A stretch of 27,603 bases of DNA from a virus. The notes under the pieces were generated by a model that made no database searches, had not been told where the DNA came from, and saw only the letters and a program-made list of their open reading frames with translations. The stretch covers positions 1 to 27,603 of the IMG/VR virus record IMGVR_UViG_3300029893_000058. One strand, written 5' to 3'. Each line of letters opens with the position of its first letter. The first letter of the stretch is position 1. Positions 8,977 through 17,232 of the stretch are shown one piece after another. The position numbers and the translations under genes were made by a program.

Positions 8977-9291
8977 ATGCTGCGTATTTTCATTACGATG
9001 TTTATAGCTCTTTCTTTAACTGCTTGTGCCGGCACTCGTAGCGATGTTCGAGTGGTAGAAAAGATTCGCAATGTTCCTGTCGAACTGGATGCTCGTTTGC
9101 TTGAGCCATGCGTCATTCCTACTCCTCCTGAGAAAGACTATTACATGAGCTTGAATGTTTCAGAACGAGAGACTGTTCTGGCTAAATATTCAGCTTCTCT
9201 CATGAAGTCACTGAGCAAATGTGGCAAGCAAATTGATGAGATTAAGGAAGTTCAGGAAAAAGCTATTAAGAAGCTTAAGGAGGGATCTTGA
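8977..9291 (+). CDS. Outer-membrane lipoprotein, possible o-spanin (Rz1-like)
   Basis: The start at 8977 has AAGGAG nine bases upstream. The 104-residue protein opens with a short signal peptide and the lipobox LTAC, giving lipidated Cys17. Two further cysteines (45 and 82) could form a disulfide. The region CVIPTPPEKDYY is Pro rich, and residues 62-100 are helical and charged. A small lipoprotein directly after a single-span inner-membrane protein is the arrangement of two-component spanins, here as separate rather than nested genes. The lipoprotein signal is firm; the spanin role is inferred. Confidence 0.6.
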   Translation: MLRIFITMFIALSLTACAGTRSDVRVVEKIRNVPVELDARLLEPCVIPTPPEKDYYMSLNVSERETVLAKYSASLMKSLSKCGKQIDEIKEVQEKAIKKLKEGS

Positions 9292-9689
9292 CTGAAGGTG
9301 TAAGCGAATACTTAAAACATATAATACATAAGAAAGTAGACTATTCTGACGAACATTATATTGAACAGATTCGTATATTCACGTCATTAAGTCAAGCAGA
9401 GCAAATATCTGTTCTCAGACTCATAGATCACGACATCGTGAACTCTAGAGAACATGCTCATAATCCAGCCATCATAGAAACAAGACCGATAACTGAATCT
9501 GAAAAGATAACAGATACTGAGGAGGGAAGGGCTCTTTATATCTGGCTGTTTAAGCTCATTAGCATAGTTATAACACTGTCTCTTGGTATCATTATAGTTG
9601 CAGCTACAGTAACTGATGTTAATAAAGGCGATGAAAGCTCAATGAAGAGTATTTGGACTATATTCAAGATCATCCTTGGTATTGACTAA
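9288..9689 (+). CDS. Single-span membrane protein, unrecognised
   Basis: The gene starts with TTG at 9288, overlapping the previous stop as TTGA, with AGGAGG just upstream, so it is translationally coupled to the lipoprotein gene. The first 80 residues of the 133-residue product are soluble and charged. A transmembrane segment spans about 85-108 (FKLISIVITLSLGIIIVAAT), and a short tail follows. The place at the end of a probable spanin block makes a lysis function (holin or antiholin) possible, but one central-to-late span without other features is not diagnostic. The block ends at the hairpin 9692-9734. Confidence 0.5.
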   Translation: MTEGVSEYLKHIIHKKVDYSDEHYIEQIRIFTSLSQAEQISVLRLIDHDIVNSREHAHNPAIIETRPITESEKITDTEEGRALYIWLFKLISIVITLSLGIIIVAATVTDVNKGDESSMKSIWTIFKIILGID

Positions 9690-9691
9690 AG

Positions 9692-9734
9692 ATATATCTA
9701 CTACGGAACCTACATGGCTCCGTAGTAGATATAT
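9692..9734. terminator. Bidirectional terminator between convergent genes
   Basis: The 16-bp perfect stem ATATATCTACTACGGA pairs with its complement at 9719-9734, with two more pairs beyond one mismatch. It fills the gap between the plus-strand gene ending at 9689 and the minus-strand gene ending at 9742, so it can serve both transcripts. Confidence 0.8.
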
Positions 9735-9741
9735 GTATTGA

Positions 9742-10062
9742 TTAAGTCTGTTCGATACCACGCACATTGAAGACCACACCAGGATCACTAGTGTATACAA
9801 CAATCTTCTCACCTGGCTGGCATATCATAGCCGGATATTCGTAAGTACCACCACCGGCTTCAAGAACCAGATCACCTTGGATATGGTCATAGATAGCAGG
9901 ATCGTTCATGGTTGAAATAGCCGCACGAATCGTGACCTCACCAGCAGTGCGGTTCACAGCATAGATGAAGCAGGTAGTAAACTGGACACCAGCTGCCGGG
10001 ACTTCATAAACCTTCTCATAGACACCACCAGCACTAACGAGCTTACCGAGATTTCCGTTCAT
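9742..10062 (-). CDS. Small beta-rich protein, paralogue of the neighbour (106 aa)
   Basis: The ATG at 10062 follows AGGAG. The product is 106 residues, mostly beta, without membrane segment or signal peptide. Several features recur in the same order in the adjacent 106-residue protein: VYEVPAAGV near the N-terminus, ICQPGEKIVVYTSDPGVVFNVRGIEQ at the C-terminus, and a central Gly-rich strand region. The two genes are tandem duplicates, 15 bases apart, in one block downstream of the propeller fibre gene. Small beta sandwiches of this size are often capsid decoration or fibre-accessory proteins; that role is only inferred. Confidence 0.55.
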   Translation of the reverse strand: MNGNLGKLVSAGGVYEKVYEVPAAGVQFTTCFIYAVNRTAGEVTIRAAISTMNDPAIYDHIQGDLVLEAGGGTYEYPAMICQPGEKIVVYTSDPGVVFNVRGIEQT

Positions 10063-10077
10063 GTTGTTGGTCTCCTA

Positions 10078-10398
10078 TTATTGCTGCTCAAGGCCATAGA
10101 CACGAACAGCCAAGTTACCACTAGTTGACTGAACAATCATCTTCTCGCCAGGTGCCATGATGACATTAGTACGGCGCAATGCTCCATTGCGAGGAGACAG
10201 AGTGACACCATCTTCAAGCAAATCGACATCACTAAGAGTACCAGCATTAGTAACACCAAGTTTAACCGGTGCTGCAACGCTATCCATATTAGCGATGATC
10301 ACGCTAACGTTGGCAAGTACTTTAGTGGCAGGAACCTCATACACCACCACTTCAGCGTTAGGTGCTGAAGACACCTTTGCTACAATCGAATTGAGCAT
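10078..10398 (-). CDS. Small beta-rich protein, paralogue of the neighbour (106 aa)
   Basis: The start ATG at 10396-10398 has CGGAG upstream. It has the same length as the neighbour and shares VYEVPAT, a beta-rich middle, and the C-terminal pattern MAPGEKMIVQSTSGNLAVRV followed by GLEQQ. Sequence drift between the copies is substantial outside these motifs, so the duplication is old. It is transcribed after the propeller fibre gene (10464-12521) with a 65-base gap that contains an ATCCTTTGG element (10439-10447, minus) that could start a separate transcript for the two small genes. High GC for this genome suggests strong expression. Confidence 0.55.
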   Translation of the reverse strand: MLNSIVAKVSSAPNAEVVVYEVPATKVLANVSVIIANMDSVAAPVKLGVTNAGTLSDVDLLEDGVTLSPRNGALRRTNVIMAPGEKMIVQSTSGNLAVRVYGLEQQ

Positions 10399-10463
10399 TG
10401 TTTATACTCCGTGAAAAATAACCAGAAAACCGCTAGTCCCAAAGGATGGCAGCGAGTTGAAAA

Positions 10464-12521
10464 TTAGACCTGCTTGAGGGCATAGATAACGCCAGAGTTG
10501 TTCTGTCCATCTATATCACGATGAGGTGCTGAAACAAGCATATACGTCTGTCCTACGTTCATGGCAATATGTTCACCATATCCATCCTCACTAACACCAT
10601 CCTGAGGAATAATCTTAGCATGGATGACCCATTCACCATCAATGAGTTTTATGACATACACACCACCAGCATCTACATCGTTAACTGGCAAACGTTTCTG
10701 ATGACCAGGACACCCTACATAAATGCTTTCATTATCTAGACCAAATACAACAGATGAACCAAGTCTATCACCAGTGTATTGTCCTTGGAATGATTTAGTC
10801 ATATCCCAACTAGAACCAGTCCATGTATAGATGTGAACACTATCGTTGTCTGGATATCCGATAGCTATCTTTTGCCCATCTGGACTGATAGATAAACTAG
10901 CACCAAAACCGGGACTAGATGAGATTAGTGATGTGTATATGGTTTGACCGACACGCCGCCAGTTACCAACCGATATTTCCACATAGACATCCACACACCC
11001 GATTTGTGTGTTGGCTATAGCTAATATCTTACCAGTAGTGTTGAGGGATATAGACCAACCAAATCCATCATCACTTGAACTAATGTCTGTTATATGGGTT
11101 AAGACACCATTGCTATAGGCATATAGATCTACCCTTCTATACCCAGGTGAACTAATGGCAATGATACTACCGTCAGCATTAGCTGATATCCTAGATCCGA
11201 ACAAATCATCAGGATTAAAGCCATCTACGTTATTCAACAACACCCATGCCCCGGATATGTTTCTATATGAATAAACTTTACCTGGAGTGTTGTTGTTAGA
11301 AACAGGGCAACCAACCAGCATGTATTGGTTATTTGGAGTTATGTAAACAGCCTGACCAAAGTCACTATGGGTAACATCTGGCGCTAAAAGTGTTTGGGTT
11401 TCATTAGCAACATCCATTTGGATGTTATATGCATGAACCTTATTGGTTTCTGGACATCCAACAGCTGTGAAGTATAAATCACTACCCATGGCTATGGAGT
11501 AACCAAACTGCTCATCAGCAGCAGGAGCCAATGCTTGTATGTTAAACCTATCTTCAAACAGATAGTTCGACACATTCAAGGAAAACTCACGACCATTGAC
11601 AGTAAGTGTCGAAGTATTTGGAACATCAGCCATGCAGAAAGATATCTTATCTTTGATCCTGCTAGCTAGCATGTTGTTTGCTACTAGTGTATAGTTGGTA
11701 TTCTCATCGTAGTCGGTGATTTGATACTCACCTTCTGCACCAACATATGCGTGTGTGATTTTACTGATCTTCGGTGTGACATGATCACTCAGAAGGCTAT
11801 TGTTGATGGTTTCAATAGCCTGATTGAGATTCTCAAGGAATGGCAATAAGGTAGGAACATTGATCAACAACCCATCACCATTACCACCTATCACATCTTG
11901 AACAGTAGCTAAGCTATATCCAAGCTGAGCTAAAGTTACGTTATGTGGATTGCTCTCATTACCAAGATGTTGAATGATTGGAGCTTCATTGCGTTCAGCA
12001 ATAATAAAGTCACGGATATTGTTGATAGCTGCTACCAACTGTTCCATGCCATAGAAATTCTCGAAATCCTGATAATGCGGAATAGGTGGGAATACATTTG
12101 GTTTATCAGTAACAGTATCCCAAATAGTCATGCGTGGGTTATATGCCTTCTCTGCCAACATCGTTAGAACATGCAAGCGATTAACAACCCACTCACCACC
12201 TACGGTTTGATATGTAATCTTAAGAACACCAGTGAGATCTAGGTTGTTAAGAGTAACAGCGCCATAGATCGTCTTACCGGTTGAACGAATGCCAGCTACA
12301 TAAGGTAGTGCGAAATTGTAATGCACGCCTTCTTGGAGTGGTGATTCGATGTGATTGACAATAATCGACATTTGAAAATTGTCAACATAGAACGGAGCAT
12401 AGTTAGGGACGATGAAAAAATAATCCCTGTAATTGGCTTCCGTTACTGTATGAAGCTCGTCCTGAACGAGGTTAGTCGCTGCATTACCCGTTAGATCCAA
12501 CGGGTAGGTCACATCAGGCAT
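10464..12521 (-). CDS. Tail fibre-like protein with seven FG-GAP-type propeller repeats
   Basis: The ATG at 12519-12521 follows GAGGGG. The product is 685 residues. Residues 1 to about 110 look like a beta-rich virion-attachment domain, followed by helical segments around 150-240 (a likely trimeric stalk). From about residue 330 there are seven repeats beginning FGYSIAM, FGQAVYI, FGSRISA, FGWSISL, FGASLSI, LGSSVVF and YGEHIAM. Each continues to a hydrophobic strand with a Gly or Ala then Pro, and ends in V-x-x-Y. This spacing is that of FG-GAP/integrin-alpha type repeats, and seven units would close a propeller. A receptor-binding fibre is inferred. It heads a minus-strand block with the two 106-residue genes. 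Confidence 0.65.
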   Translation of the reverse strand: MPDVTYPLDLTGNAATNLVQDELHTVTEANYRDYFFIVPNYAPFYVDNFQMSIIVNHIESPLQEGVHYNFALPYVAGIRSTGKTIYGAVTLNNLDLTGVLKITYQTVGGEWVVNRLHVLTMLAEKAYNPRMTIWDTVTDKPNVFPPIPHYQDFENFYGMEQLVAAINNIRDFIIAERNEAPIIQHLGNESNPHNVTLAQLGYSLATVQDVIGGNGDGLLINVPTLLPFLENLNQAIETINNSLLSDHVTPKISKITHAYVGAEGEYQITDYDENTNYTLVANNMLASRIKDKISFCMADVPNTSTLTVNGREFSLNVSNYLFEDRFNIQALAPAADEQFGYSIAMGSDLYFTAVGCPETNKVHAYNIQMDVANETQTLLAPDVTHSDFGQAVYITPNNQYMLVGCPVSNNNTPGKVYSYRNISGAWVLLNNVDGFNPDDLFGSRISANADGSIIAISSPGYRRVDLYAYSNGVLTHITDISSSDDGFGWSISLNTTGKILAIANTQIGCVDVYVEISVGNWRRVGQTIYTSLISSSPGFGASLSISPDGQKIAIGYPDNDSVHIYTWTGSSWDMTKSFQGQYTGDRLGSSVVFGLDNESIYVGCPGHQKRLPVNDVDAGGVYVIKLIDGEWVIHAKIIPQDGVSEDGYGEHIAMNVGQTYMLVSAPHRDIDGQNNSGVIYALKQV

Positions 12522-12554
12522 GGTTTAACCCCTCGCGAAATCGTATAGATGAAG

Positions 12555-12571
12555 CCTCCTATGGTAGGAGG
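12555..12571 (+). promoter_or_regulatory. Candidate promoter element / small hairpin upstream of 12608 gene
   Basis: CCTCCTATGGTAGGAGG forms a 7-bp stem with a 3-base loop and also contains TCCTATGG. A similar ATCCnTGG sequence precedes other block-leading genes. It lies 50 bases before the ATG at 12608. Either a promoter element or a leader hairpin is possible. Confidence 0.35.
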
Positions 12572-12607
12572 TTGCCACGTGATTACCAAGTTGAAGGAGT
12601 GTTTTTC

Positions 12608-13849
12608 ATGTACACATATGTGAAATCTTTAGTGCTTGCTCGTAAAGTAGCAGCACAATGGGAAGAAGCCCAATTAGGCGACACTCCTGTTGTTGATATT
12701 TTTCAACAGTTCAGTGAGATCATTCATGTAGTCACTAACCCTCTTTATCCTGATGAGGTTTATGTTGACTTTACTGAGCTTAAACAAAGCTATGCTAATG
12801 TAACTGATACCTTACTTGATTGGTTCGTTAGTATCGATGACATGGCTCTGCCATTGTTACCTGAACTACCTACATCTAATGTTAGGTATATTCAATACAT
12901 GGATGCTAACCAAGCCGGATATGTTGCTAAACTAGCCAAGATAGGTTCTTCATACCCAGAACAATACCCGCGTAATGAATTACCAGATATTGCCCTAACT
13001 AGGCTTCAGAGTACAACCGATGTTACTGAGATCCATACCAAAGCTCTAGTAACAGTAAATGGATTCTTACATATCACGAATACTGATGCTACCAATCTCT
13101 TTGTCAAGGATGCTGCTAAGTCATCTAGAGTAGCTCAGGAAGTTTGTCTTGGTTTGATTAGTTTTGCTAATCTGGCTACTATAGAGAAAATGGTTATCAC
13201 AGATGCCATGATCTTTCCAGAGGTAGCTGGAAGACCTCTCTATGAACGAGCAGACATCAAGCTCAATTCACTGATAGGAAATAAGACTATACTGCTTTCT
13301 ATTGGCGGATATCTATTCTTGCCAGAAGAAGGAGTATGCTGGCAAACAGGTGATGACACCATCAGCATCTGTCTAGAAAGAACGCCTTTCATCGATAGGT
13401 TCTATGAAAGCAAGCGTTACATAAACATGGATAGTCTGGAACTAACACCAGACCAAGATAATCCAGATGCTGTATCTCTAGATGAGCTTAAGAGCGATGT
13501 TGTTCTTAGGAAGTATTTGACTCTATCGCAGAGTTTTATTATTCTGGTGGATACGCCTAACTTATTCCATCGTAAACTCTACATAGAACGCATGGCCGTT
13601 CCTAGTGTCTTCACAACACAGCAAGAACCCACTTACCCTCTCATCACCGGTTATGGAAAGATGAGTGAATATTGGAAACGCTATGAAGATGGCTATTGGG
13701 CTATGAATGTAACAGATGGTCATATGAACAATCATTTGTTGGATTATAGATCTCAACTAGATATCGATGTCATTAATGCACAAAGATTCCCTAATAGAAC
13801 CTACACAAGGTCTAAAGGTTATTTGCTTGAGATAGGTTCATACATCTAA
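12608..13849 (+). CDS. Unrecognised protein, possibly virion (413 aa)
   Basis: The chosen ATG at 12608 has AAGGAG nine bases upstream. An upstream in-frame TTG at 12572 would add 12 residues but has no SD. The 413-residue product is soluble, with no signal peptide or transmembrane helix, and no motif I recognise. The first 200 residues are largely helical and the rest mixed alpha/beta. It is transcribed alone, divergent from the propeller fibre gene and ended by the 19-bp hairpin at 13852. Surrounding genes are fibres, spike and other virion-type proteins, which is the only hint at a structural role. Confidence 0.5.
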   Translation: MYTYVKSLVLARKVAAQWEEAQLGDTPVVDIFQQFSEIIHVVTNPLYPDEVYVDFTELKQSYANVTDTLLDWFVSIDDMALPLLPELPTSNVRYIQYMDANQAGYVAKLAKIGSSYPEQYPRNELPDIALTRLQSTTDVTEIHTKALVTVNGFLHITNTDATNLFVKDAAKSSRVAQEVCLGLISFANLATIEKMVITDAMIFPEVAGRPLYERADIKLNSLIGNKTILLSIGGYLFLPEEGVCWQTGDDTISICLERTPFIDRFYESKRYINMDSLELTPDQDNPDAVSLDELKSDVVLRKYLTLSQSFIILVDTPNLFHRKLYIERMAVPSVFTTQQEPTYPLITGYGKMSEYWKRYEDGYWAMNVTDGHMNNHLLDYRSQLDIDVINAQRFPNRTYTRSKGYLLEIGSYI

Positions 13850-13851
13850 TC

Positions 13852-13893
13852 ACACCACCACACGCCAGGTCTATACCTGGCGTGTGGTGGTGT
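13852..13893. terminator. Bidirectional terminator, 19-bp perfect stem
   Basis: ACACCACCACACGCCAGGT pairs perfectly with its complement around a CTAT loop. It occupies the gap between the plus-strand gene ending at 13849 and the minus-strand gene ending at 13899, and is the longest stem in the window. Confidence 0.8.
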
Positions 13894-13898
13894 ATGTC

Positions 13899-14639
13899 TT
13901 AGCAACAATCAGCCGTAACTGACCGTTCGATTATCCCATGAATCATCTTCTCAACTGTGAGCTCTCCTAGTATGTATGTGTGTTGTGCGTTAATATTTAC
14001 AATAGGAGAGCTCAGTGTGATATTTTTAGTAGTATTGATATTAGCCTCACCAGTAACAGAATTTAATGAAATATAATTACCGTTACTGTCCTTAATATCC
14101 ACACCACCATTCTTAGTGTCTATACGAAATGTATATTCTACAGGCTCACCACGGTACGTAGATGTACGTAATTCTACATAACCATCTTTAGTACTCACAG
14201 TGACCCTATATTGTTTTTTAGGATCATCATTGCTATTATGATCGGTAGAGTCATTAAAAGCCCAGACAACATGTTCTAGTTTTCTGAGTTTCTCGTCTCT
14301 ACGGCATTTATCCCAATAGTATTTTTCACTATCGGAATAGCGATAAATATCAACCATCTCTCCAGCTACTACATCTGGAGCAGTGATTCTGTTTGGATGG
14401 TGCAGAGCTAACCACTCTGCATCTATATGTGCTTTACTTTCAGCTGTAGCGATGTGTTTATTACCCTGTGCGTCTGGTAACTCGACATCATACTTAACAC
14501 CCCATTCACGAAATGGTTCTTCGAAGTAAGGAAGATCTTCTATGGGTGTTACTTGAATGATATGTGTGTCGAATGGTTTGTCATTGACGACCACGCCTTT
14601 TGAATAAAGTCTGAATTTAGACTCGCGCTCTTGTGTCAC
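13899..14639 (-). CDS. Baseplate central spike-like protein (probable)
   Basis: Translation starts at GTG 14637-14639, overlapping the stop of the SbcC-like gene as GTGA, with AGGAG nine bases upstream. The 246-residue product has an N-terminal mixed domain. From about residue 140 it is a run of short alternating beta strands (VELRTSTYRGEP, GGVDIKDSNGNYISLNS, EANINTTKNITLSSPIVNIN) typical of the triple-stranded beta-helix of gp5, gpV and Mu gp45-type membrane-piercing spikes. It ends with a short helix and two cysteines. No lysozyme domain is present, unlike T4 gp5. The beta-helix pattern is visible; assignment as the baseplate spike is inferred. Confidence 0.5.
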   Translation of the reverse strand: MTQERESKFRLYSKGVVVNDKPFDTHIIQVTPIEDLPYFEEPFREWGVKYDVELPDAQGNKHIATAESKAHIDAEWLALHHPNRITAPDVVAGEMVDIYRYSDSEKYYWDKCRRDEKLRKLEHVVWAFNDSTDHNSNDDPKKQYRVTVSTKDGYVELRTSTYRGEPVEYTFRIDTKNGGVDIKDSNGNYISLNSVTGEANINTTKNITLSSPIVNINAQHTYILGELTVEKMIHGIIERSVTADCC

Positions 14640-17140
14640 TGTAATGACTCCTGATCGAATTTAACCACTCGATTGACGATAGTACCTGGTGGTATGACTA
14701 TGTTATCTGGATTTAGCACAACTACATCAGTATTAGCTATACCACCATAGGCTTGTTCATAGTGGGAAACAATGAATACCTGACTGTAATGACTGTGTGT
14801 GATGAGCTTTGTAATGGCATCAAACGCCTTGATTCTGTGCGCTGAATCCATGCTCTTACCAAACTCATCTAGATAGATAGGAGCTGTATCTAAACCAAGA
14901 TACTGCATAGAGACTATCCTGAACACTAAATCAATAGCTTCCTGCATACCTGCAGAACATTTTCCTATATCTGGTATGATCTTCCTGCTTTTAACCTGAA
15001 CAACGAAACGATAACTAAGATCTAGTTCATCATCGCTATCATTGATAGGAAGTAGTTCAAATGGATATAACCATATCTGAGAGATGATGTTATTCATCTG
15101 CTCAACAAAATGGTTAATAAACCCACTCATGGCTTTGGCTATCAGACCATCCTTAGGTGACATAGCATCAACCATAGCTGTTAAGGATTCTTTCTCTATA
15201 GTGAGATCCTGGATGGTCTGTTTAAGCTGAGCTACGATGGCATCTTGGGCTTCTGCATTATTAATGCGTTGCTTATGCTCACCTAGAGCTATATTGAACT
15301 GACGAATTAGATCCTGAAGATAACTATGACGGAGTTTTTGAACTTCGTTATTAGCCAAGTTATCTTTTTGCTGAATAAGATTGTTTAGGCTTATTTGAAT
15401 CTCTTTAAGCCTGTTGTGTATTTCTAATTTACGTTTGATGGATTCTAGTTTCTCATGGAGAATACGATTCGATGCATATAGTTGGGAATATTCAACCAAT
15501 TCTGCATCTACTTGTTCTTGTAACTTACGAACATCAGTTTCAATCGACTGTTCGTTGAGAGTTATAAGCTTCTGCATCTCGTCAGATCGATGTCTAAGCG
15601 ATTTAATTTCCATCAGTGATGGTATGTCATACCTAGCGTTCTGAAGATGCGTCAAAACTTGTTTTGGATCAACCATGACGATGTCTTCATTCTCTATACG
15701 CTGCCATATAGGCTGAAGAGCAGTTAATTGATCTCTGGTCCTTAGATAAATTCTGTATTGATCAAAATACTGAACGATAGCTTGGCATTTTGATTGGTTA
15801 TCTTCCAGCTTTTTACTAAGGGTTTCCAGTATGACTACTAAGGTAGCTAGTTCTTTCTTAGCTGCCTGATATTTATTCTCATCAAAATCACGTATCCAAA
15901 CATGCTGGCACTGAGGACATGTTGTTTGCTGATGTTCTTTAGCATGTTCAAAGTCTTTGATGATTTGACTGAGTTTGTCATGTCGCTCTTTTGCTATAGC
16001 TATAGATGACTGAGTTTCCTTTTGTTCATCTAGAAGAACCTGATAGCTTGTTTTGCTATATTTTCTATCTTGATTACTGGGCAATGATTGCATGACTTCA
16101 AAAAGACCATCATACGCCAGTTCTATAGCAGGACTTACCTCTTCTGCAGATGTATCTGGAGTGAAATATCTAAGTCCAGATTCTATGTTTTTTAGTTTAG
16201 TAAGTAGGGCTTGATGATCTGCTAGGAGATTGCCTGTTTCTTGTGTACCTAGCTCTGTTAAAGTTTTTATAACAGACTGCTGTTGTTCGATACGTTTACC
16301 TAGTTCCTCATATTTGGTCTGTTGAGCTATTAGTCTGTGATCTAAGTCATGGGCTATAGCTACCAAATCTTCAGGATTATCTGTAAAACCATATCCAGCC
16401 AGTTCTTTTACTAAGCGACGATGTTCCTTGATATGGGATGATATATTTGACTCCAGAACGCTATCGGGTTCTGTGATATATCCCATCGATGTCGTATCCC
16501 TAGATTCTATCAATAGATCAATGATTGATTCATATTGGGATATTTCTTCTTGCAGTTTAGTTCTGGTGTCTGGATCAACAATCTTAGCCATCTCTGTAAG
16601 AAGAGTGGATTGTTGGAACTTAAGGATCTGTTCTACTGAGCGTAATTTGTTCTTGAAATTCTGATAGACCTCAACAGCGTAATCGAAATCTATCTTAGAC
16701 ATTTTAGTGAACCATTCACGACGCTTAGCTACAGACATGGTTGTAAACCTTTCCATACCTGTCATGACATCATGAATCTCTGGTGTTATACCAAATATCT
16801 GAGCTACTAGAGATTTCTGAACCTGAGCAGTCCCACCTTGGTTAAGTTCTACAGGTTCTTCTTCATGAACTATACAACTATGTTTACCAGTAGTTCCGAA
16901 TGAACTAGTTAAGGTATATAGTTTACCGTTGTGCTCTATGTTGACAACCTTAGATCCACCTGCCTTAAAATCTGACTTCTCAGCTGGTAGTGGAGATAGT
17001 TCCTGCATCAAACTAGATTTACCACAACCATTACTACCTAAGAGCAGTTGTATTTTTTGCTGTGGTGTGTATATAAAACTCGGATAATGGTTCAGTGCAA
17101 ATCTGTCATATCCATGTAGCTCGATGGATTTGATCTTCAC
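14636..17140 (-). CDS. SbcC/Rad50/gp46-like recombination ATPase subunit
   Basis: The 834-residue protein has the complete Rad50-type layout. Walker A GSNGCGKSS is at 35-43. Long coiled coil arms run from about 165 to 640, interrupted by a zinc hook CPQC at 408-411. The signature region SAGMQEAIDL is followed by Walker B IYLDEFG (Asp758, Glu759) and the H-loop VSHYEQ (His793). Such proteins pair with an Mre11/gp47-type nuclease to process DNA ends for recombination-dependent replication; no gp47-like gene is visible here. The signature has SAGMQE rather than the classic LSGGE. It lies after the terminator at 17190-17230 and its stop overlaps the start of the spike-like gene, an unusual coupling of repair and virion genes. 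Confidence 0.85.
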   Translation of the reverse strand: MKIKSIELHGYDRFALNHYPSFIYTPQQKIQLLLGSNGCGKSSLMQELSPLPAEKSDFKAGGSKVVNIEHNGKLYTLTSSFGTTGKHSCIVHEEEPVELNQGGTAQVQKSLVAQIFGITPEIHDVMTGMERFTTMSVAKRREWFTKMSKIDFDYAVEVYQNFKNKLRSVEQILKFQQSTLLTEMAKIVDPDTRTKLQEEISQYESIIDLLIESRDTTSMGYITEPDSVLESNISSHIKEHRRLVKELAGYGFTDNPEDLVAIAHDLDHRLIAQQTKYEELGKRIEQQQSVIKTLTELGTQETGNLLADHQALLTKLKNIESGLRYFTPDTSAEEVSPAIELAYDGLFEVMQSLPSNQDRKYSKTSYQVLLDEQKETQSSIAIAKERHDKLSQIIKDFEHAKEHQQTTCPQCQHVWIRDFDENKYQAAKKELATLVVILETLSKKLEDNQSKCQAIVQYFDQYRIYLRTRDQLTALQPIWQRIENEDIVMVDPKQVLTHLQNARYDIPSLMEIKSLRHRSDEMQKLITLNEQSIETDVRKLQEQVDAELVEYSQLYASNRILHEKLESIKRKLEIHNRLKEIQISLNNLIQQKDNLANNEVQKLRHSYLQDLIRQFNIALGEHKQRINNAEAQDAIVAQLKQTIQDLTIEKESLTAMVDAMSPKDGLIAKAMSGFINHFVEQMNNIISQIWLYPFELLPINDSDDELDLSYRFVVQVKSRKIIPDIGKCSAGMQEAIDLVFRIVSMQYLGLDTAPIYLDEFGKSMDSAHRIKAFDAITKLITHSHYSQVFIVSHYEQAYGGIANTDVVVLNPDNIVIPPGTIVNRVVKFDQESLQ

Positions 17141-17189
17141 GATACGATCCTTAATTCTTGTCAGTCAATGGATGTAAATATGCTTGAAA

Positions 17190-17230
17190 ATATCATACCA
17201 CTCCCTGTGATATCGGGAGTGGTATGATAT
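17190..17230 (-). terminator. Intrinsic terminator after the 379-aa gene
   Basis: The 16-bp perfect stem ATATCATACCACTCCC pairs with its complement at 17215-17230 around a nine-base loop. On the minus strand it is followed by TTTTC. It sits three bases after the stop codon at 17233 and separates this gene from the SbcC-like gene. Confidence 0.75.
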
Positions 17231-17232
17231 GT

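Noticed and set aside
10464-12521. Eukaryotic-type integrin transferred into the phage
   Set aside because: FG-GAP-like repeats are common in bacterial and phage proteins, and the N-terminal part looks like a phage fibre.
12572-12607. TTG start for the 413-residue gene
   Set aside because: No SD for the TTG; ATG 12608 is preceded by AAGGAG.
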